Positions 26,574-37,570 of a stretch of DNA of 64,000 nucleotides are shown here, piece by piece. The stretch is from Owenweeksia sp. (GTDB lineage Bacteria; Bacteroidota; Bacteroidia; Flavobacteriales; Schleiferiaceae), in assembly GCA_002695025.1 (NCBI GenBank), contig NZNV01000034.1:1-64000 (forward strand), in the 5' to 3' direction. Each line of letters begins with the position of its first letter. Positions within the stretch are counted from its first letter, which is position 1. A program made the translations under genes and the position numbers. The notes beneath the pieces are model-generated. The model did not search any database, was not told where the DNA came from, and was given only the letters and a program-made list of their open reading frames with translations.

Positions 26574-27742
26574 TAGTAGGATTAAGTGGTGGGGTAGATA
26601 GCAGTGTGGCTGCTCACCTTATGGTGGAGGCAGGTCACGAAGTTATAGGTCTTTTTATGCGTAACTGGCATGACGAAACCGTAACACTGCACGATGAATG
26701 CCCTTGGATAGAAGACAGCAATGACGCCCTGATAGTAGCTGAAAAGTTGGGAATACCTTTCCAGGTTATTGACTTGAGTGAAGAGTACAAAGAGCGCATT
26801 GTGGATTATATGTTTGCTGAATATCAGGCCGGACGTACCCCCAACCCGGATGTGCTCTGTAACCGTGAAATAAAATTTGACGTATTTCTGAAAACAGCTC
26901 TTAAGCTGGGCGCAGATTATGTGGCTACAGGGCATTATTGCCGTAAGGATACTGTGGAGAAGGATGGAAAGACCGTACATCGCTTACTGGCCGGAGCAGA
27001 TCCCAATAAAGATCAAAGTTATTTTCTGTGCCAGTTGAACCAGCAGCAGTTGGGAAGAGCATTATTCCCGATTGGACACATGCAAAAATCCGAAGTACGC
27101 CAAATAGCGCGTGAACAAGGATTGGTAACGGCTGAGAAAAAGGATTCGCAAGGCCTGTGCTTTATCGGAAAGGTACGCCTTCCTGATTTTCTCCAGCAAC
27201 AGCTTAAGCCCAAAAAGGGACGGATCATTGAAATAGCGCGCGATTTTCCGTTGCACCGTGAAGACACTAATACCCACAACTTTGAACATGAAGGCGCTGT
27301 CGCACCTTATAAATTTAGACCGGAGGACGGAAAAGTAGTAGGCGAACATAGCGGAGCACACTATTTTACTGTAGGTCAACGCAAAGGCCTGGCGGTAGGA
27401 GGTACTCCTGAACCACTGTTTGTTTTGGCTACTGATGTAGAGCATAACATTATTTATACCGGCCAGGGTGAAAGTCATCCCGGACTTAGTAAACAGGGAT
27501 TGTTTATTCGTAAGGATGATACCCACTGGCTCCGGGAGGATATGAAAATGGAGGTAGGAAGCAGAGCAGACTATCTCGTTCGCATCCGCTATCGTCAAAA
27601 ACTGGAACCAGCTACCTTGTACTGTGAGCCTAACGGTTTGTATATTATATTTGAAAAAGTACAAAAAGCCATTACCCCCGGTCAGTTTGCTGCCTGGTAC
27701 AATAATGAGGAACTGGTGGGCTCCGGGGTGATTGATCATTAA
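26561..27742 (+). CDS. mnmA: tRNA 2-thiouridine(34) synthase MnmA
   Basis: MnmA adenylates uridine 34 of tRNA-Lys, Glu and Gln and inserts sulfur received from the Tus relay or IscS. The 393-residue protein has the PP-loop [14 protein letters not shown] (residues 7-20). The catalytic cysteines are Cys100 ([12 protein letters not shown]) and Cys200 (DSQGLCFIG). [16 protein letters not shown] and the C-terminal beta domain ([10 protein letters not shown]) follow. Length is typical. The start lies inside the end of the MORN gene. Confidence 0.97.
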   Translation: MARVVVGLSGGVDSSVAAHLMVEAGHEVIGLFMRNWHDETVTLHDECPWIEDSNDALIVAEKLGIPFQVIDLSEEYKERIVDYMFAEYQAGRTPNPDVLCNREIKFDVFLKTALKLGADYVATGHYCRKDTVEKDGKTVHRLLAGADPNKDQSYFLCQLNQQQLGRALFPIGHMQKSEVRQIAREQGLVTAEKKDSQGLCFIGKVRLPDFLQQQLKPKKGRIIEIARDFPLHREDTNTHNFEHEGAVAPYKFRPEDGKVVGEHSGAHYFTVGQRKGLAVGGTPEPLFVLATDVEHNIIYTGQGESHPGLSKQGLFIRKDDTHWLREDMKMEVGSRADYLVRIRYRQKLEPATLYCEPNGLYIIFEKVQKAITPGQFAAWYNNEELVGSGVIDH

Positions 27743-27746
27743 GACA

Positions 27747-29327
27747 ATGAGATATACCATTTACTATATAGCCTTGTGCGTTATGGGTATTGCCGCCACC
27801 GGAAGTACTCAGCCACTAAGGGTTTACCTTGCTGATAAAGAAGTTCCAAAAACGATACTTCCGGATGATGTAGCTCTCAGCCATAAAGCCCTGGAACGCA
27901 GAACCCGACAGGGAATACCATTGGATAGCAGAGATTTACCGGTTAGTTCAGCGGTTATTCAAACTATCCATGAAATGGGAGGCGAGGTTGTAGCGCACAG
28001 CCGTTGGTTTAATTACCTGGTAGTGGACGGCCTGGAAATGGAGGCTCTGGAAAAACTTCCATTTGTAAAAAGGTTGGAGGTTCCCAAGGCCTATAAAACC
28101 ATACTGGCTATGAGCGATGCCTGTGAGCAAGTACAAACCCTCAATTACGGTTTGGCTACCGAACAGATAGAGATGTTACGGGGGCATAAATTACATGAAC
28201 TGGGCTATATGGGCCAGGGTATGACCATTGCGGTACTTGATGGGGGATTTATAGGTACTGATAACGGAGTTGCATTTGATAGTTTATGGCTCAATAACCG
28301 TATTCTGGGAACCTATAATTTCATTGATAAGGATACCAATATTTATAACGATGGAAATCATGGAACTAAAGTACTGTCCATCTTAGGAGGTTACCTGAAT
28401 AACCAGTTGGTGGGAAGTGCTCCCAGGGCTAATTACTGGCTTCTGAAAAGTGAACAGGAAAGTAACGAAACCCCCGTTGAAATGGACTATTGGCTTATGG
28501 CCGCAGAGTATGCGGATAGTGTAGGGGCTGACATCATAAGTTCTTCACTTGGTTACAATGAGTTCAATAGTGGCCAGGATTATACGTATTCCGATATGGA
28601 TGGCAATACCACAGTAGTTACCAAAGCTGCGGATATGGCTGCACAAAAGGGATTATTGGTAATTGTGAGTGCTGGCAACGAAGGTTCCAGTCAGTGGAAA
28701 CATATCACCGCACCGGCTGATGGTGATAGTGTAATGGCAGTTGGTGGTGTAACAGACCAGCGGCAGCGCATATCATTCAGCAGTATCGGGCCAACCGCTG
28801 ATGGCAGGATCAAGCCGGACGTTATGGCGCAGGGAAGTTCAACGGCTTATGCTACCAATGACATGGCCTTTACAGGAAACGGCACTTCCTTTTCATGCCC
28901 TTTGATCTCCGGAATGGCTGCATGCTTGTGGCAATTGAACCCTTCCAAATCCAACATGGAAATTTTCAGGCAGATAGTTGAGTCTGCTGACCGTGCCTCG
29001 TTTCCTGATAATAATTATGGATACGGTATTCCCAATTTTGAACACGCCTTTTACCAGATTGGCTTGCAACAGTCACTTTCTCAATTACGAGTGGATATTT
29101 TCCCCAACCCGGTTGAAAACACCATATATATAAGTACTAACCTTGGGGATCGGGAAGAAGAGGTTTCCATCCGCATAACCGATCTCACCGGAAACCTCCT
29201 GAGTGAGATGAAGGTTAGTTTGGAAAATGATGGTATGGCGGAATTGGATTTCCCGTATTCTTCCGGTATATATATAATGCAGCTTACCATCGGGGAAACT
29301 TCAATAGTCAAAAAAATTCTCAAATAA
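27747..29327 (+). CDS. Secreted subtilisin-like serine protease with T9SS type A sorting domain
   Basis: This 526-residue S8 peptidase has a signal peptide at the N-terminus and a propeptide-like region to about residue 130. The catalytic triad is Asp165 (AVLDGGF), His205 (DGNHGTKVLSILGG) and Ser381 (GNGTSFSCPLISGMAA), with the oxyanion Asn in VSAGNEGSS. The last 80 residues are a type A sorting domain (VDIFPNPVENTIYIS ... GIYIMQLTIGETSIVKKILK), so it is exported through the outer membrane by the type IX system. TTG at 27732 would overlap mnmA; ATG at 27747 leads directly into the signal peptide and is preferred. Confidence 0.94.
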   Translation: MRYTIYYIALCVMGIAATGSTQPLRVYLADKEVPKTILPDDVALSHKALERRTRQGIPLDSRDLPVSSAVIQTIHEMGGEVVAHSRWFNYLVVDGLEMEALEKLPFVKRLEVPKAYKTILAMSDACEQVQTLNYGLATEQIEMLRGHKLHELGYMGQGMTIAVLDGGFIGTDNGVAFDSLWLNNRILGTYNFIDKDTNIYNDGNHGTKVLSILGGYLNNQLVGSAPRANYWLLKSEQESNETPVEMDYWLMAAEYADSVGADIISSSLGYNEFNSGQDYTYSDMDGNTTVVTKAADMAAQKGLLVIVSAGNEGSSQWKHITAPADGDSVMAVGGVTDQRQRISFSSIGPTADGRIKPDVMAQGSSTAYATNDMAFTGNGTSFSCPLISGMAACLWQLNPSKSNMEIFRQIVESADRASFPDNNYGYGIPNFEHAFYQIGLQQSLSQLRVDIFPNPVENTIYISTNLGDREEEVSIRITDLTGNLLSEMKVSLENDGMAELDFPYSSGIYIMQLTIGETSIVKKILK

Positions 29328-29329
29328 TT

Positions 29330-30280
29330 ATGCAAAACCGCATTTGCGGCCTTTTTGGTATACAACACCCCATTATTCAGGCAGGTATGATCTGGTGCAG
29401 TGGCTGGGAACTAGCTTCTGCGGTGAGTAATGCCGGAGGATTAGGTCTTATAGGCTCCGGCAGTATGTATCCGGATGTGTTACGTACCCACATTCAGAAG
29501 TGCAAAGCCGCTACGGATAAGCCATTTGGAGTTAATGTTCCTATGTTGTATCCGCAGATAGAGGAGATTATACAGATCATTGTGGAAGAACAGGTGCCTA
29601 TCGTTTTTACTTCTGCAGGTAATCCTAAAACATGGACCTCTCACTTGAAGGACCATGGAATAAAAGTGGTTCACGTGGTAAGCAGCGTGAAATTCGCACT
29701 TAAGGCGCAAGAGGTTGGGGTGGACGCTGTAGTAGCAGAAGGTTTTGAGGCGGGAGGTCATAACGGCCGTGATGAAACTACTACTTTTTGCCTGATCCCG
29801 ATGGTAAAGGAAGCCCTGTCCATTCCGCTTATAGCAGCAGGAGGCATAGCCACAGGACGTCAGATGTTGGCCGCAGAGGTATTGGGTGCCGAGGGTTTCC
29901 AGGTGGGGTCACGTTTTGTGGCCAGTGAAGAGAGTTCAGCTCATTTAAAATTTAAACAGGAAGTTACCAAGGCCGGAGAAGGAGCTACTATTCTTACCCT
30001 TAAGGAGCTTGCCCCGGTGCGTTTACTTAAGAACAAATTCTACCATGATGTAGCATCGGCCTATGCCGATAAGGCTTCTGCTGAAGATCTGAAGAAGTTA
30101 CTGGGCCGGGCCAGGGCTAAAAAGGGAATGTTTGAAGGAGATCTTGATGAAGGAGAATTGGAAATAGGACAGGTGAGCGGGCTGATCCACGACATTTTAC
30201 CTGCCGAAGTTATTTTCAATAATATTTTAAGTGAATATAGGGCGGTAAAAGAAAGCCTTAAAACGAGCCGGGAACAATAA
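29330..30280 (+). CDS. Nitronate monooxygenase / FabK-like FMN oxidoreductase
   Basis: This 316-residue TIM-barrel flavoprotein starts with ICGLFGIQHPIIQAGM and continues with NAGGLGLIGSGSM, then DAVVAEGFEAGGHNGRDE, the FMN phosphate site IAAGGIATGRQMLAAEVLGA and FQVGSRFVASEE. The family includes 2-nitropropane dioxygenases, which detoxify nitronates, and the enoyl-ACP reductase FabK; sequence alone does not separate them here. It begins 2 bases after the protease stop, so it is in the same transcript with no obvious functional link. Confidence 0.88.
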   Translation: MQNRICGLFGIQHPIIQAGMIWCSGWELASAVSNAGGLGLIGSGSMYPDVLRTHIQKCKAATDKPFGVNVPMLYPQIEEIIQIIVEEQVPIVFTSAGNPKTWTSHLKDHGIKVVHVVSSVKFALKAQEVGVDAVVAEGFEAGGHNGRDETTTFCLIPMVKEALSIPLIAAGGIATGRQMLAAEVLGAEGFQVGSRFVASEESSAHLKFKQEVTKAGEGATILTLKELAPVRLLKNKFYHDVASAYADKASAEDLKKLLGRARAKKGMFEGDLDEGELEIGQVSGLIHDILPAEVIFNNILSEYRAVKESLKTSREQ

Positions 30281-30443
30281 AATGTTAATTTTACCTTTTG
30301 AAGGTTGTTTTACATTGAGTTAAAGAAACGGGTTCTGAAAATCCTGTTGAGGTACTCGTTTAACTCATGCAAACTGTTGTGTAACTAAATGAATGTTGAT
30401 GACAGCGGCATATAAACATACTTTTAGTAAAAATTTTACAAGG

Positions 30444-33400
30444 ATGAAATTTATCTACAAAGCATTATTAGTGGTTGCCTTGTTTTTAGGCCAAACGCAA
30501 TTATTTGCCTCCCACCTTTCCGGGGGTGAGATAACCTGGCGGTGTCAGGGAAATGGTAAGTATATATTTATTTTGAAAGTATATCGAGACTGTGGTCAGG
30601 GTACTTCAACATCCATAGGTCCTGGTACCATTAATTATCCCGGGGGATCATTCACCCTGCCCCTTAAATCAGTAACAGATATTTCTCCAAGTTGCTGGAA
30701 TGGAGCTATAGCTTGTAACGCTGTTCCGGATGGTAAGGGAGCTATGGAAGAGCATTATTTTATTGATTCCAATATTACTCTTGCCGGAGTACCGCCAACA
30801 GGTGGCTGGACTTTTACCTGGGCAAATTGTTGTCGTCCGGGTAGTGTTGTAAATCTTAATAACCCTTCCGGGATCGGGTACGGTGTAAGAGCAATAATGT
30901 ATCCGTATAAACCTGCTAATATGGCAGGTACGGCTAATTTTCGTCCTGTAAACAATTGTTTTGATAATAGTCCGGAATTTATTGAATCTGCGGCTATTAC
31001 ACAATGTGTAGGTAGTGTATTTGAATATAACCACCTTGCTTCTGATAAGGACTTGGATTCCTTGTTTTACAAATGGGCCGAACCTTGGGATGATAATCCA
31101 TTAGGTCCTATTCCCCCCGGAGCCTGGATGGGAGGTTATTCTATGACACAGCCTTTTCCCAATCCTGGTACTAATCCTGCCAATGGCCCGGTTATATTGG
31201 ATGGTACAACCGGTCAAATAAAGATGTCACCTATCAATGCTTTGGAAGGTACCTATGCCAGTTGTTTTGCCATTGAGTCCTGGCGTTGTGGTGGTGGCCC
31301 TGCTCCAGGAACTTTTCAGTATTGGAGGATAGCCGAGATTTTCAGGGATGTGGCTTTGGTTTTCAGAACCTCAGGATGTACTGTAGGAAATAATGCTCCT
31401 GGAGCAATTATTGATACCGCCCTTTACCCGCGTATTAAGCGTACCGGAAATGTTTACCGTACCAAAATGTATCCTGGTGATACTCTTAATTTTGTGATAT
31501 CTGCCAATGATGGTGACTTCCTACCTACCGGAGTACCCCAATCGGTAAAATTCAGCGCCCAGGGTCTGCAAATGGGTAATCCTCCTACTTCCAACACAGG
31601 ATGTCTGGGTTCCTACCCTTGTGCCACGGCAACTCCTGTAGCACCCCAAACCGGTTTTACAGCTATCCAGAATAACTATATTGAATTCAACTGGTCACCG
31701 GATTGTTCCAACCTGAATTTCAACAACCAGGGTTGTGGAGGTGTGAACAAATTCACCTTTTCATTGAGAATGGAGGATAACGCCTGTCCGGCTCCGGAGA
31801 TATCGCTTTCTACGTTGATTGTAGAAGTTTCTCCGGGAGACCCTTCTCCTCCTTTGCTCAAATGTGTATCCTTTGAGGAAGTAGGTGCAGAAGGGGGGAA
31901 TCCACCCTCAAAAGATATTCGCCTGGATTGGGATCAGTCTCAACCTGCTCAGGATAGTGCCTTGAAGTTCAATTACTACTACATTTATGCAGCGGCCAGT
32001 AAGAATGGTCCTTATTTTAAATACGATAGTATTGCTGATATCGACTCTCTTACCACTATTGTAGCTTACAATACCGGTCTTCGTCACTTCTATCTGAATA
32101 AGAGTACAGGAGCTTGTAATTTTATATCGCGCAGTAGTGATACACTAAGCCTTATGACCCTCAAAATGACGCCTAAGCCTGCCTTTAGCAGTAATCAGGC
32201 TGACCTTAGCTGGAATCCTCTTATTCCAAACTCTTCATTGCTTCCTTTTGATACAAGAGGTGTGTACGAAATATGGATGGAGAATCCCGCTAATAGCGGA
32301 GCGTGGAGAATGGTGGGAGAGACTACTTCTTCCGGTACCACCAGTTATCTGGATGACAGACCGTTGTGTGGAGATTCATTGCGCTATCAAATAAGGGTTA
32401 CTGATACCATTGCCGGATGTCAATCCAAATCCACTATAGAACAGGGCTATTTCAGTGACCAATTGAACCTGGATGTACTGAACCTGGATAGTGTGAGTGT
32501 AAATGCTGATGGAAATGCTATTCTTAGCTGGGAGTCCACACAATATGGTGACGTTCAGGACTACCTGGTATTGTTTAACGATCCTGTAAGTGGCTGGAGA
32601 GTAGTTTCCACCTTACCAGTGGGAACTCCTATGCCTTACGAATGGACCGATAGCCGTGCCGATGAACGGGCGGAACAGTTCAAGATAGTTTCCGTTGATA
32701 GTTGCGGAAATCAAAGTGACGAACTACTGGTTTCTTCTCATAAAACCATACTCCTTAAAGGAAACATAAACCGTTGCGAAGGATTTGTGAAATTGGGATG
32801 GAAACCTTACGGAGGTAAGTTGAATAATGCGGTACCTGCAGAGTATAGGGTGATAGCACAAATAACCGAATTTGGTGTTCCTGGTCCGGCCACTGTATTG
32901 TTTTCCGGTACCGGAGAGGATACAAGTTTTACTCAGAATTCCCTGAAAAAAGGTGCTGAATATTGCTTCTATGTACAGGCAGTGGACGCCTCGGGTAATG
33001 TTACTTCTTCGTCCAACCGCATTTGCCTGGATGCCAGCGTGCCACAACCTTCCAGAGTACTGTATGTTGCTCAGGTTACAAATAATGAAAACCGTAAGTC
33101 CATTGATATAAGAGCATTTGTTGATGGAGAAGCTGATGTAGCTGGTTTTGATATTGAGAAGTCTTCAGAGAAATACGGTATTTACGAAAAGATTGGAGAT
33201 GTTGAAATGCCAAGTTCACCTCCCTATGTGATCTATTTCAGCGACTATGCCGTTGATCCTACCACTACCTATTTCTACAGGATATCAGCAAGACCCAGTT
33301 GTGGTACTGCCAAGAGAGATACAGTAAGTAACATTGGACGTAATATTGTGTTAACGGCCAAACCCAACGCTAACCGCAGTAACTCGCTGGTATGGAGTCC

Positions 33401-33938
33401 TTACGAAGAGTGGGGTGGAGTAGTTGGTCAATATGATATCTACCGCAGTATCAATAAACAAAATAAGTTTAGCTATATAGGTACGGTAGATGGAAATGAT
33501 ACCACCTACGTGGATATTATCAAAGACTTTGAGAAGGAAACCGGAAGGTTCTGTTATTTCGTAATAGCTACTGAGACTGGAAACCCATTGAGTATTCTTA
33601 ACGATAATGGCTTGCCTTATACCAGTCTTTCCAATACCGTATGTGTTAATCAAAAAGCCCGCGTATTTGTACCTACAGCTTTCCGTCCCGGTAGTGATGT
33701 AGAGGTCAATAAAACTTTCGGACCCAGTATGAGGTTTGAGGATGTGGCCGAATACGATTTCTATATTCTTAACCGTTGGGGTAAAGTGGTCTTCCAGACC
33801 AATGAGCCCGGAGAAGAATGGGATGGTAAAGTGGATGGACAGGAAGCGCCTACCGGTGTTTACGTCTACTACCTTAAGTATTCCACCCAGGAAGATGTAC
33901 CCGAGGAAGAACGTGGTACGTTTACTTTGATAAATTAG
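30444..33938 (+). CDS. Large secreted surface protein with T9SS type B (gliding-associated) C-terminal domain
   Basis: This 1164-residue protein has a signal peptide (MKFIYKALLVVALFLGQTQLFA) followed by the SHLSGGEITWRC start seen in many Bacteroidota surface proteins. It then has a cysteine-containing N-terminal region to about 480, several fibronectin-III-like segments (about 490-1050), and a C-terminal type B sorting domain (FVPTAFRPGSDVEVNKTFGP, FYILNRWGKVVFQTNEPGEEWDG, GVYVYYLKY). Such proteins are exported by the type IX system and are often adhesins; the ligand is unknown. I chose ATG at 30444 because it opens the signal peptide; an upstream in-frame start at 30393 adds a non-signal tail. 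A strong terminator follows. Confidence 0.92.
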   Translation: MKFIYKALLVVALFLGQTQLFASHLSGGEITWRCQGNGKYIFILKVYRDCGQGTSTSIGPGTINYPGGSFTLPLKSVTDISPSCWNGAIACNAVPDGKGAMEEHYFIDSNITLAGVPPTGGWTFTWANCCRPGSVVNLNNPSGIGYGVRAIMYPYKPANMAGTANFRPVNNCFDNSPEFIESAAITQCVGSVFEYNHLASDKDLDSLFYKWAEPWDDNPLGPIPPGAWMGGYSMTQPFPNPGTNPANGPVILDGTTGQIKMSPINALEGTYASCFAIESWRCGGGPAPGTFQYWRIAEIFRDVALVFRTSGCTVGNNAPGAIIDTALYPRIKRTGNVYRTKMYPGDTLNFVISANDGDFLPTGVPQSVKFSAQGLQMGNPPTSNTGCLGSYPCATATPVAPQTGFTAIQNNYIEFNWSPDCSNLNFNNQGCGGVNKFTFSLRMEDNACPAPEISLSTLIVEVSPGDPSPPLLKCVSFEEVGAEGGNPPSKDIRLDWDQSQPAQDSALKFNYYYIYAAASKNGPYFKYDSIADIDSLTTIVAYNTGLRHFYLNKSTGACNFISRSSDTLSLMTLKMTPKPAFSSNQADLSWNPLIPNSSLLPFDTRGVYEIWMENPANSGAWRMVGETTSSGTTSYLDDRPLCGDSLRYQIRVTDTIAGCQSKSTIEQGYFSDQLNLDVLNLDSVSVNADGNAILSWESTQYGDVQDYLVLFNDPVSGWRVVSTLPVGTPMPYEWTDSRADERAEQFKIVSVDSCGNQSDELLVSSHKTILLKGNINRCEGFVKLGWKPYGGKLNNAVPAEYRVIAQITEFGVPGPATVLFSGTGEDTSFTQNSLKKGAEYCFYVQAVDASGNVTSSSNRICLDASVPQPSRVLYVAQVTNNENRKSIDIRAFVDGEADVAGFDIEKSSEKYGIYEKIGDVEMPSSPPYVIYFSDYAVDPTTTYFYRISARPSCGTAKRDTVSNIGRNIVLTAKPNANRSNSLVWSPYEEWGGVVGQYDIYRSINKQNKFSYIGTVDGNDTTYVDIIKDFEKETGRFCYFVIATETGNPLSILNDNGLPYTSLSNTVCVNQKARVFVPTAFRPGSDVEVNKTFGPSMRFEDVAEYDFYILNRWGKVVFQTNEPGEEWDGKVDGQEAPTGVYVYYLKYSTQEDVPEEERGTFTLIN

Positions 33939-33960
33939 AAATATTCATATACAACAAAAT

Positions 33961-33985
33961 AAAGCCCCGGTAAAGCCGGGGCTTT
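33961..33985 (+). terminator. Rho-independent terminator after the T9SS surface protein gene
   Basis: The arms AAAGCCCCGG (33961-33970) and CCGGGGCTTT (33976-33985) pair over 10 bp with a 5-base loop and are followed by further T residues. It separates the surface protein gene from guaB. Confidence 0.9.
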
Positions 33986-34027
33986 TCTTTAGTACCGTAT
34001 AATGCTGCTATACTCGGATAATCTTAG

Positions 34028-34035
34028 TATTTTTG
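34028..34035 (+). promoter_or_regulatory. Putative -7 promoter element of guaB
   Basis: TATTTTTG is an exact consensus match, 33 bases before the start codon and after the preceding terminator. No convincing -33 box. Confidence 0.45.
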
Positions 34036-34067
34036 CGTGCAATTTTTAAACAAAATTGCTTTCTCCT

Positions 34068-35543
34068 ATGCCATTGAGTTCTGAAAAAGTATTGGGTGAA
34101 GCGCTCACTTACGATGATGTGCTTCTCGTGCCCGCCTATTCTGAAGTTTTACCACGTGAGGTAGATCTTTCCACGAAATTTACCCGAAATATCAGTTTAA
34201 AAGCGCCTATTGTATCGGCCGCGATGGACACTGTAACCGAGTCAGGTATGGCCATAGCCATAGCCCAGGACGGAGGCATTGGTGTTCTTCATAAGAACAT
34301 GACCATTGAACAGCAGGCCATTGAAGTACGTAATGTTAAGCGTGCTGAAAGTGGAATGATACTGGACCCGGTTACCTTGCAGGAAAATGCCCTGGTTTCG
34401 GATGCCAAGAAAATGATGTCAGAATTCAAGATCGGAGGAATTCCCATCGTAGACGGAGAAAAGAAGCTGATTGGGATTATAACCAACCGTGATCTGCGTT
34501 TTGAGAAAAATGACGATCGCCCTCTGAGTGAGATCATGACCCGTGAAGGCTTGATAACTACTCATCAGAATACTTCGCTTCAGGAAGCCGAAGTGATCCT
34601 TCAGAATCATAAAATTGAAAAATTGCCGGTAGTTACGGCTGAAAATAAGCTTATAGGACTTATTACCTATCGTGATATTACCAAGCTGAAGATAAAGCCA
34701 AATGCCTGTAAAGATTCATACGGACGCCTCAGGGTTGCTGCTGCAGTGGGCGTTACCGGGGATATCCTGGAAAGGGTAACTGCCCTTGTAGAATCCAATG
34801 TAGATGCAGTAATTATTGATACGGCCCACGGGCATACCAGGGGCGTGGTAGATGCATTGCAAAGAGTAAAGGCCAAATTTACCGACCTGGATGTGGTAGT
34901 AGGTAATATAGCTACCGCTGAGGCCGGAAAGTACCTGGTGGATGCCGGTGCTGATGCAGTTAAAGTAGGTATAGGACCCGGTTCTATTTGTACCACTCGT
35001 GTGGTGGCAGGGGTAGGAGTACCTCAATTGTCTGCCGTACTGGAAGTAGCTAAAGGAATTGCTGGTTCCGGAGTGCCGCTTATTGCCGATGGTGGTATAC
35101 GTTTTACCGGTGATATTGTGAAGGCCGTTGCAGCCGGAGCGGATTGTGTTATGTTGGGGTCCTTACTGGCAGGTACGAAAGAAGCTCCCGGGGAAACGAT
35201 AATATACGAAGGCCGTAAGTATAAAACATACCGAGGAATGGGATCCATTGAAGCAATGCAAAGTGGTTCCAAGGACCGGTATTTCCAGGATGTAGAGGAT
35301 GACATTAAAAAACTGGTTCCGGAAGGAATTGTAGGAAGAGTAGCGTATAAGGGAGAAGTGAGTGAAGTAATGTACCAGTTTATAGGTGGTTTGCGTGCTG
35401 GTATGGGTTATTGCGGGGCCGCTGATATAAAGGCTCTTCAGAAAAATGCTAAGTTTACCCGAATTACTGCGGCAGGTGTACATGAAAGTCATCCCCATGA
35501 CGTTCACATAACGCGTGAGGCTCCGAATTACAGCCGCCAGTAA
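34068..35543 (+). CDS. guaB: Inosine-5'-monophosphate dehydrogenase
   Basis: GuaB oxidises IMP to XMP with NAD+, the committed step of guanine nucleotide synthesis. The 491-residue protein has [20 protein letters not shown] at its start and two CBS domains (about 95-210). The phosphate/catalytic segment [20 protein letters not shown] contains the active-site Cys. It also has [20 protein letters not shown], the flap KTYRGMGS and [14 protein letters not shown] at 34068 fits family N-termini; a TTG four codons earlier is less likely. It stands between a terminator and the parvulin gene set. Confidence 0.97.
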   Translation: MPLSSEKVLGEALTYDDVLLVPAYSEVLPREVDLSTKFTRNISLKAPIVSAAMDTVTESGMAIAIAQDGGIGVLHKNMTIEQQAIEVRNVKRAESGMILDPVTLQENALVSDAKKMMSEFKIGGIPIVDGEKKLIGIITNRDLRFEKNDDRPLSEIMTREGLITTHQNTSLQEAEVILQNHKIEKLPVVTAENKLIGLITYRDITKLKIKPNACKDSYGRLRVAAAVGVTGDILERVTALVESNVDAVIIDTAHGHTRGVVDALQRVKAKFTDLDVVVGNIATAEAGKYLVDAGADAVKVGIGPGSICTTRVVAGVGVPQLSAVLEVAKGIAGSGVPLIADGGIRFTGDIVKAVAAGADCVMLGSLLAGTKEAPGETIIYEGRKYKTYRGMGSIEAMQSGSKDRYFQDVEDDIKKLVPEGIVGRVAYKGEVSEVMYQFIGGLRAGMGYCGAADIKALQKNAKFTRITAAGVHESHPHDVHITREAPNYSRQ

Positions 35544-35584
35544 TCCTTAACTCGTAATAAAACTGAAAATTGAAACTATTGGAA

Positions 35585-37570
35585 ATGCGTAATTTTTACT
35601 TAATCCCGGTATTATTATTCACTTTACATCTAAGTGCCCAAAAGCAGGTAACCACAGGTTCCGACATCAATGAGCAGGTATTGTTCAACATAGGTAACGA
35701 CTCCGTAACCGCTGAAGAGTATATTGCCGTATACAATAAGAACCGCAACCTTGGTGAAGATATTGATCCCAAAACGCCACGTGAGTATCTGGATCTGTAC
35801 GTTAACTTCAAATTGAAGGTGCACGATGCCAAGGAAAAGGGAATGGATACAGCCGATAGCTTTCTGCGGGAATATAATTCGTATCGTGCACAACTCACCA
35901 AGCCCTACCTGTCTGACAGAGACGTAACCGAGGAACTCATCCAGGAAGCCTATAACCGGATGCAGAAAGATGTACGAGCCTCTCATATTATGATAGCCGT
36001 ACCTGCTGATGCCGATGACGAAAAAGTTGAAGAGGCGAAAAAAGAAATAAGCGATATCCGCAAGAAGATCATCAACGGAGCTGATTTCAGCGAAATGGCT
36101 GAAAAACATTCTGCAGATACATACTCCGCAAAAAGAGGTGGAGACCTGGGGTATTTTACCGCCTTTAACATGGTATACCCTTTTGAATCGGCCGTATACG
36201 ATCTTAAAATAGGTGAAATTTCGGAGCCTGTTCGCACCAAATTCGGTTTTCACCTGATCAAAAAGACCGATGAACGCCCCGCCAGGGCTACCATTAGAGT
36301 AGCGCACATCATGGTGGTTGAAAATGAGAAAACCGCCCAGACAGAAAGGCAAAATGCTGAGAAAAAGATCAATGAGATCTATTCACAGCTGGAAGCCGGT
36401 GGTGATTTTGCAGAAATGGCCAGGGTCTATAGTGAAGATAAGAGTACCGCTGTCCGGGGTGGAGAATTACCGGAATTCGGTATCAACAAGATGTTCCCGG
36501 AATTTGAGGAAGTGGCTTTTGCACTTGAAAACCCCGGAGATTATTCCAAGCCTTTTAAAACACCCATTGGGTGGCATATTGTAAAATTGATCGAGAAAAA
36601 GCCTATTCCATCTTTCACGGAGATCAAAGGTCAGATCAAGAACAGTGTGGAAAGAGATTCACGTTCCCAGCAAAGCCACGAGAGTGTCATTAAGAGACTT
36701 AAGCTGGAATACGATTATAAAGAATATCCCAAAGTCCGTAAAATGGCCTATGACCAAGTAGGTGACTCTTACCTGCAGGGTAAATTCTCGGCTGATAAAG
36801 CCCGCAACAAGGATAAAGTATTGCTTGAGTTTGCGGATCAGCAATTTACAGTGGGTGATTTCCTGTTTTACCTGGAAGACAATGCTCCCCGTAATGCCCA
36901 AAACTCCAGCCTTAATGCAGAGTTGAGGAAAGCTTATGAAAAGTACAGTGAAGCTCAGCTGATTGATTACGAAAAGGCCCACCTGGAAGAGAAATATCCT
37001 GAATTCCGCATGCTGTCCCGTGAGTATTACGAAGGCATTTTGCTATTTGATCTTACTGAAAAGAAAGTATGGAAGAAGTCTGTTACCGATACCACCGGTT
37101 TAAAACAGTTCTATGAAACCCATAAAACGGATTATATGTGGGATACCCGTTATAATGTGGCTATTGTAAAAGCAGCTGATAAGAAAATAGCGAAGAAGGC
37201 AGGAAAGATGTTTAAAAAAGGAGCTACTGTTGAAGAAGTTGAGCAGAAGTTGAATGAAGATTCGGAACTCAATGTGCAAATAGAAGACGGCCTGTTTGAA
37301 GCCGAGGATAAAAAGGAACTGATGAACCGGGAATTGAAAACGGGCATGAGTGATATTACTGTAGAGGATGGTCGTCACAATTTCATTTATATACGCTCTG
37401 TGGAGCAGGCACGCCCTAAAACACTGGAAGAAGCACGTGGCCTGGTGATCAGTGATTATCAAAATTACCTGGAGAAAGAGTGGATTGCCGAATTGAAGCA
37501 ACGCTATACAGTGGAGATGGATCCCAAGGTGTTGGAAAAAGTAATGCAGGTTCTTGAGCAGCAAGGATAG
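35585..37570 (+). CDS. Periplasmic peptidyl-prolyl isomerase with two parvulin domains
   Basis: This protein of about 661 residues has a signal peptide (FYLIPVLLFTLHLSAQ). Two PpiC-type rotamase domains lie at about 125-225 (RASHIMIAVP, SADTYSAKRGGDLGYF) and 230-330 (RVAHIMVVEN, YSEDKSTAVRGGELPEFG). A long helical C-terminal half follows. It is probably an envelope folding chaperone for outer-membrane proteins. ATG at 35585 gives a clean signal peptide; a TTG 15 bases earlier is also possible. It overlaps the next gene by 17 bases and is the first of three related chaperone genes. Confidence 0.88.
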   Translation: MRNFYLIPVLLFTLHLSAQKQVTTGSDINEQVLFNIGNDSVTAEEYIAVYNKNRNLGEDIDPKTPREYLDLYVNFKLKVHDAKEKGMDTADSFLREYNSYRAQLTKPYLSDRDVTEELIQEAYNRMQKDVRASHIMIAVPADADDEKVEEAKKEISDIRKKIINGADFSEMAEKHSADTYSAKRGGDLGYFTAFNMVYPFESAVYDLKIGEISEPVRTKFGFHLIKKTDERPARATIRVAHIMVVENEKTAQTERQNAEKKINEIYSQLEAGGDFAEMARVYSEDKSTAVRGGELPEFGINKMFPEFEEVAFALENPGDYSKPFKTPIGWHIVKLIEKKPIPSFTEIKGQIKNSVERDSRSQQSHESVIKRLKLEYDYKEYPKVRKMAYDQVGDSYLQGKFSADKARNKDKVLLEFADQQFTVGDFLFYLEDNAPRNAQNSSLNAELRKAYEKYSEAQLIDYEKAHLEEKYPEFRMLSREYYEGILLFDLTEKKVWKKSVTDTTGLKQFYETHKTDYMWDTRYNVAIVKAADKKIAKKAGKMFKKGATVEEVEQKLNEDSELNVQIEDGLFEAEDKKELMNRELKTGMSDITVEDGRHNFIYIRSVEQARPKTLEEARGLVISDYQNYLEKEWIAELKQRYTVEMDPKVLEKVMQVLEQQG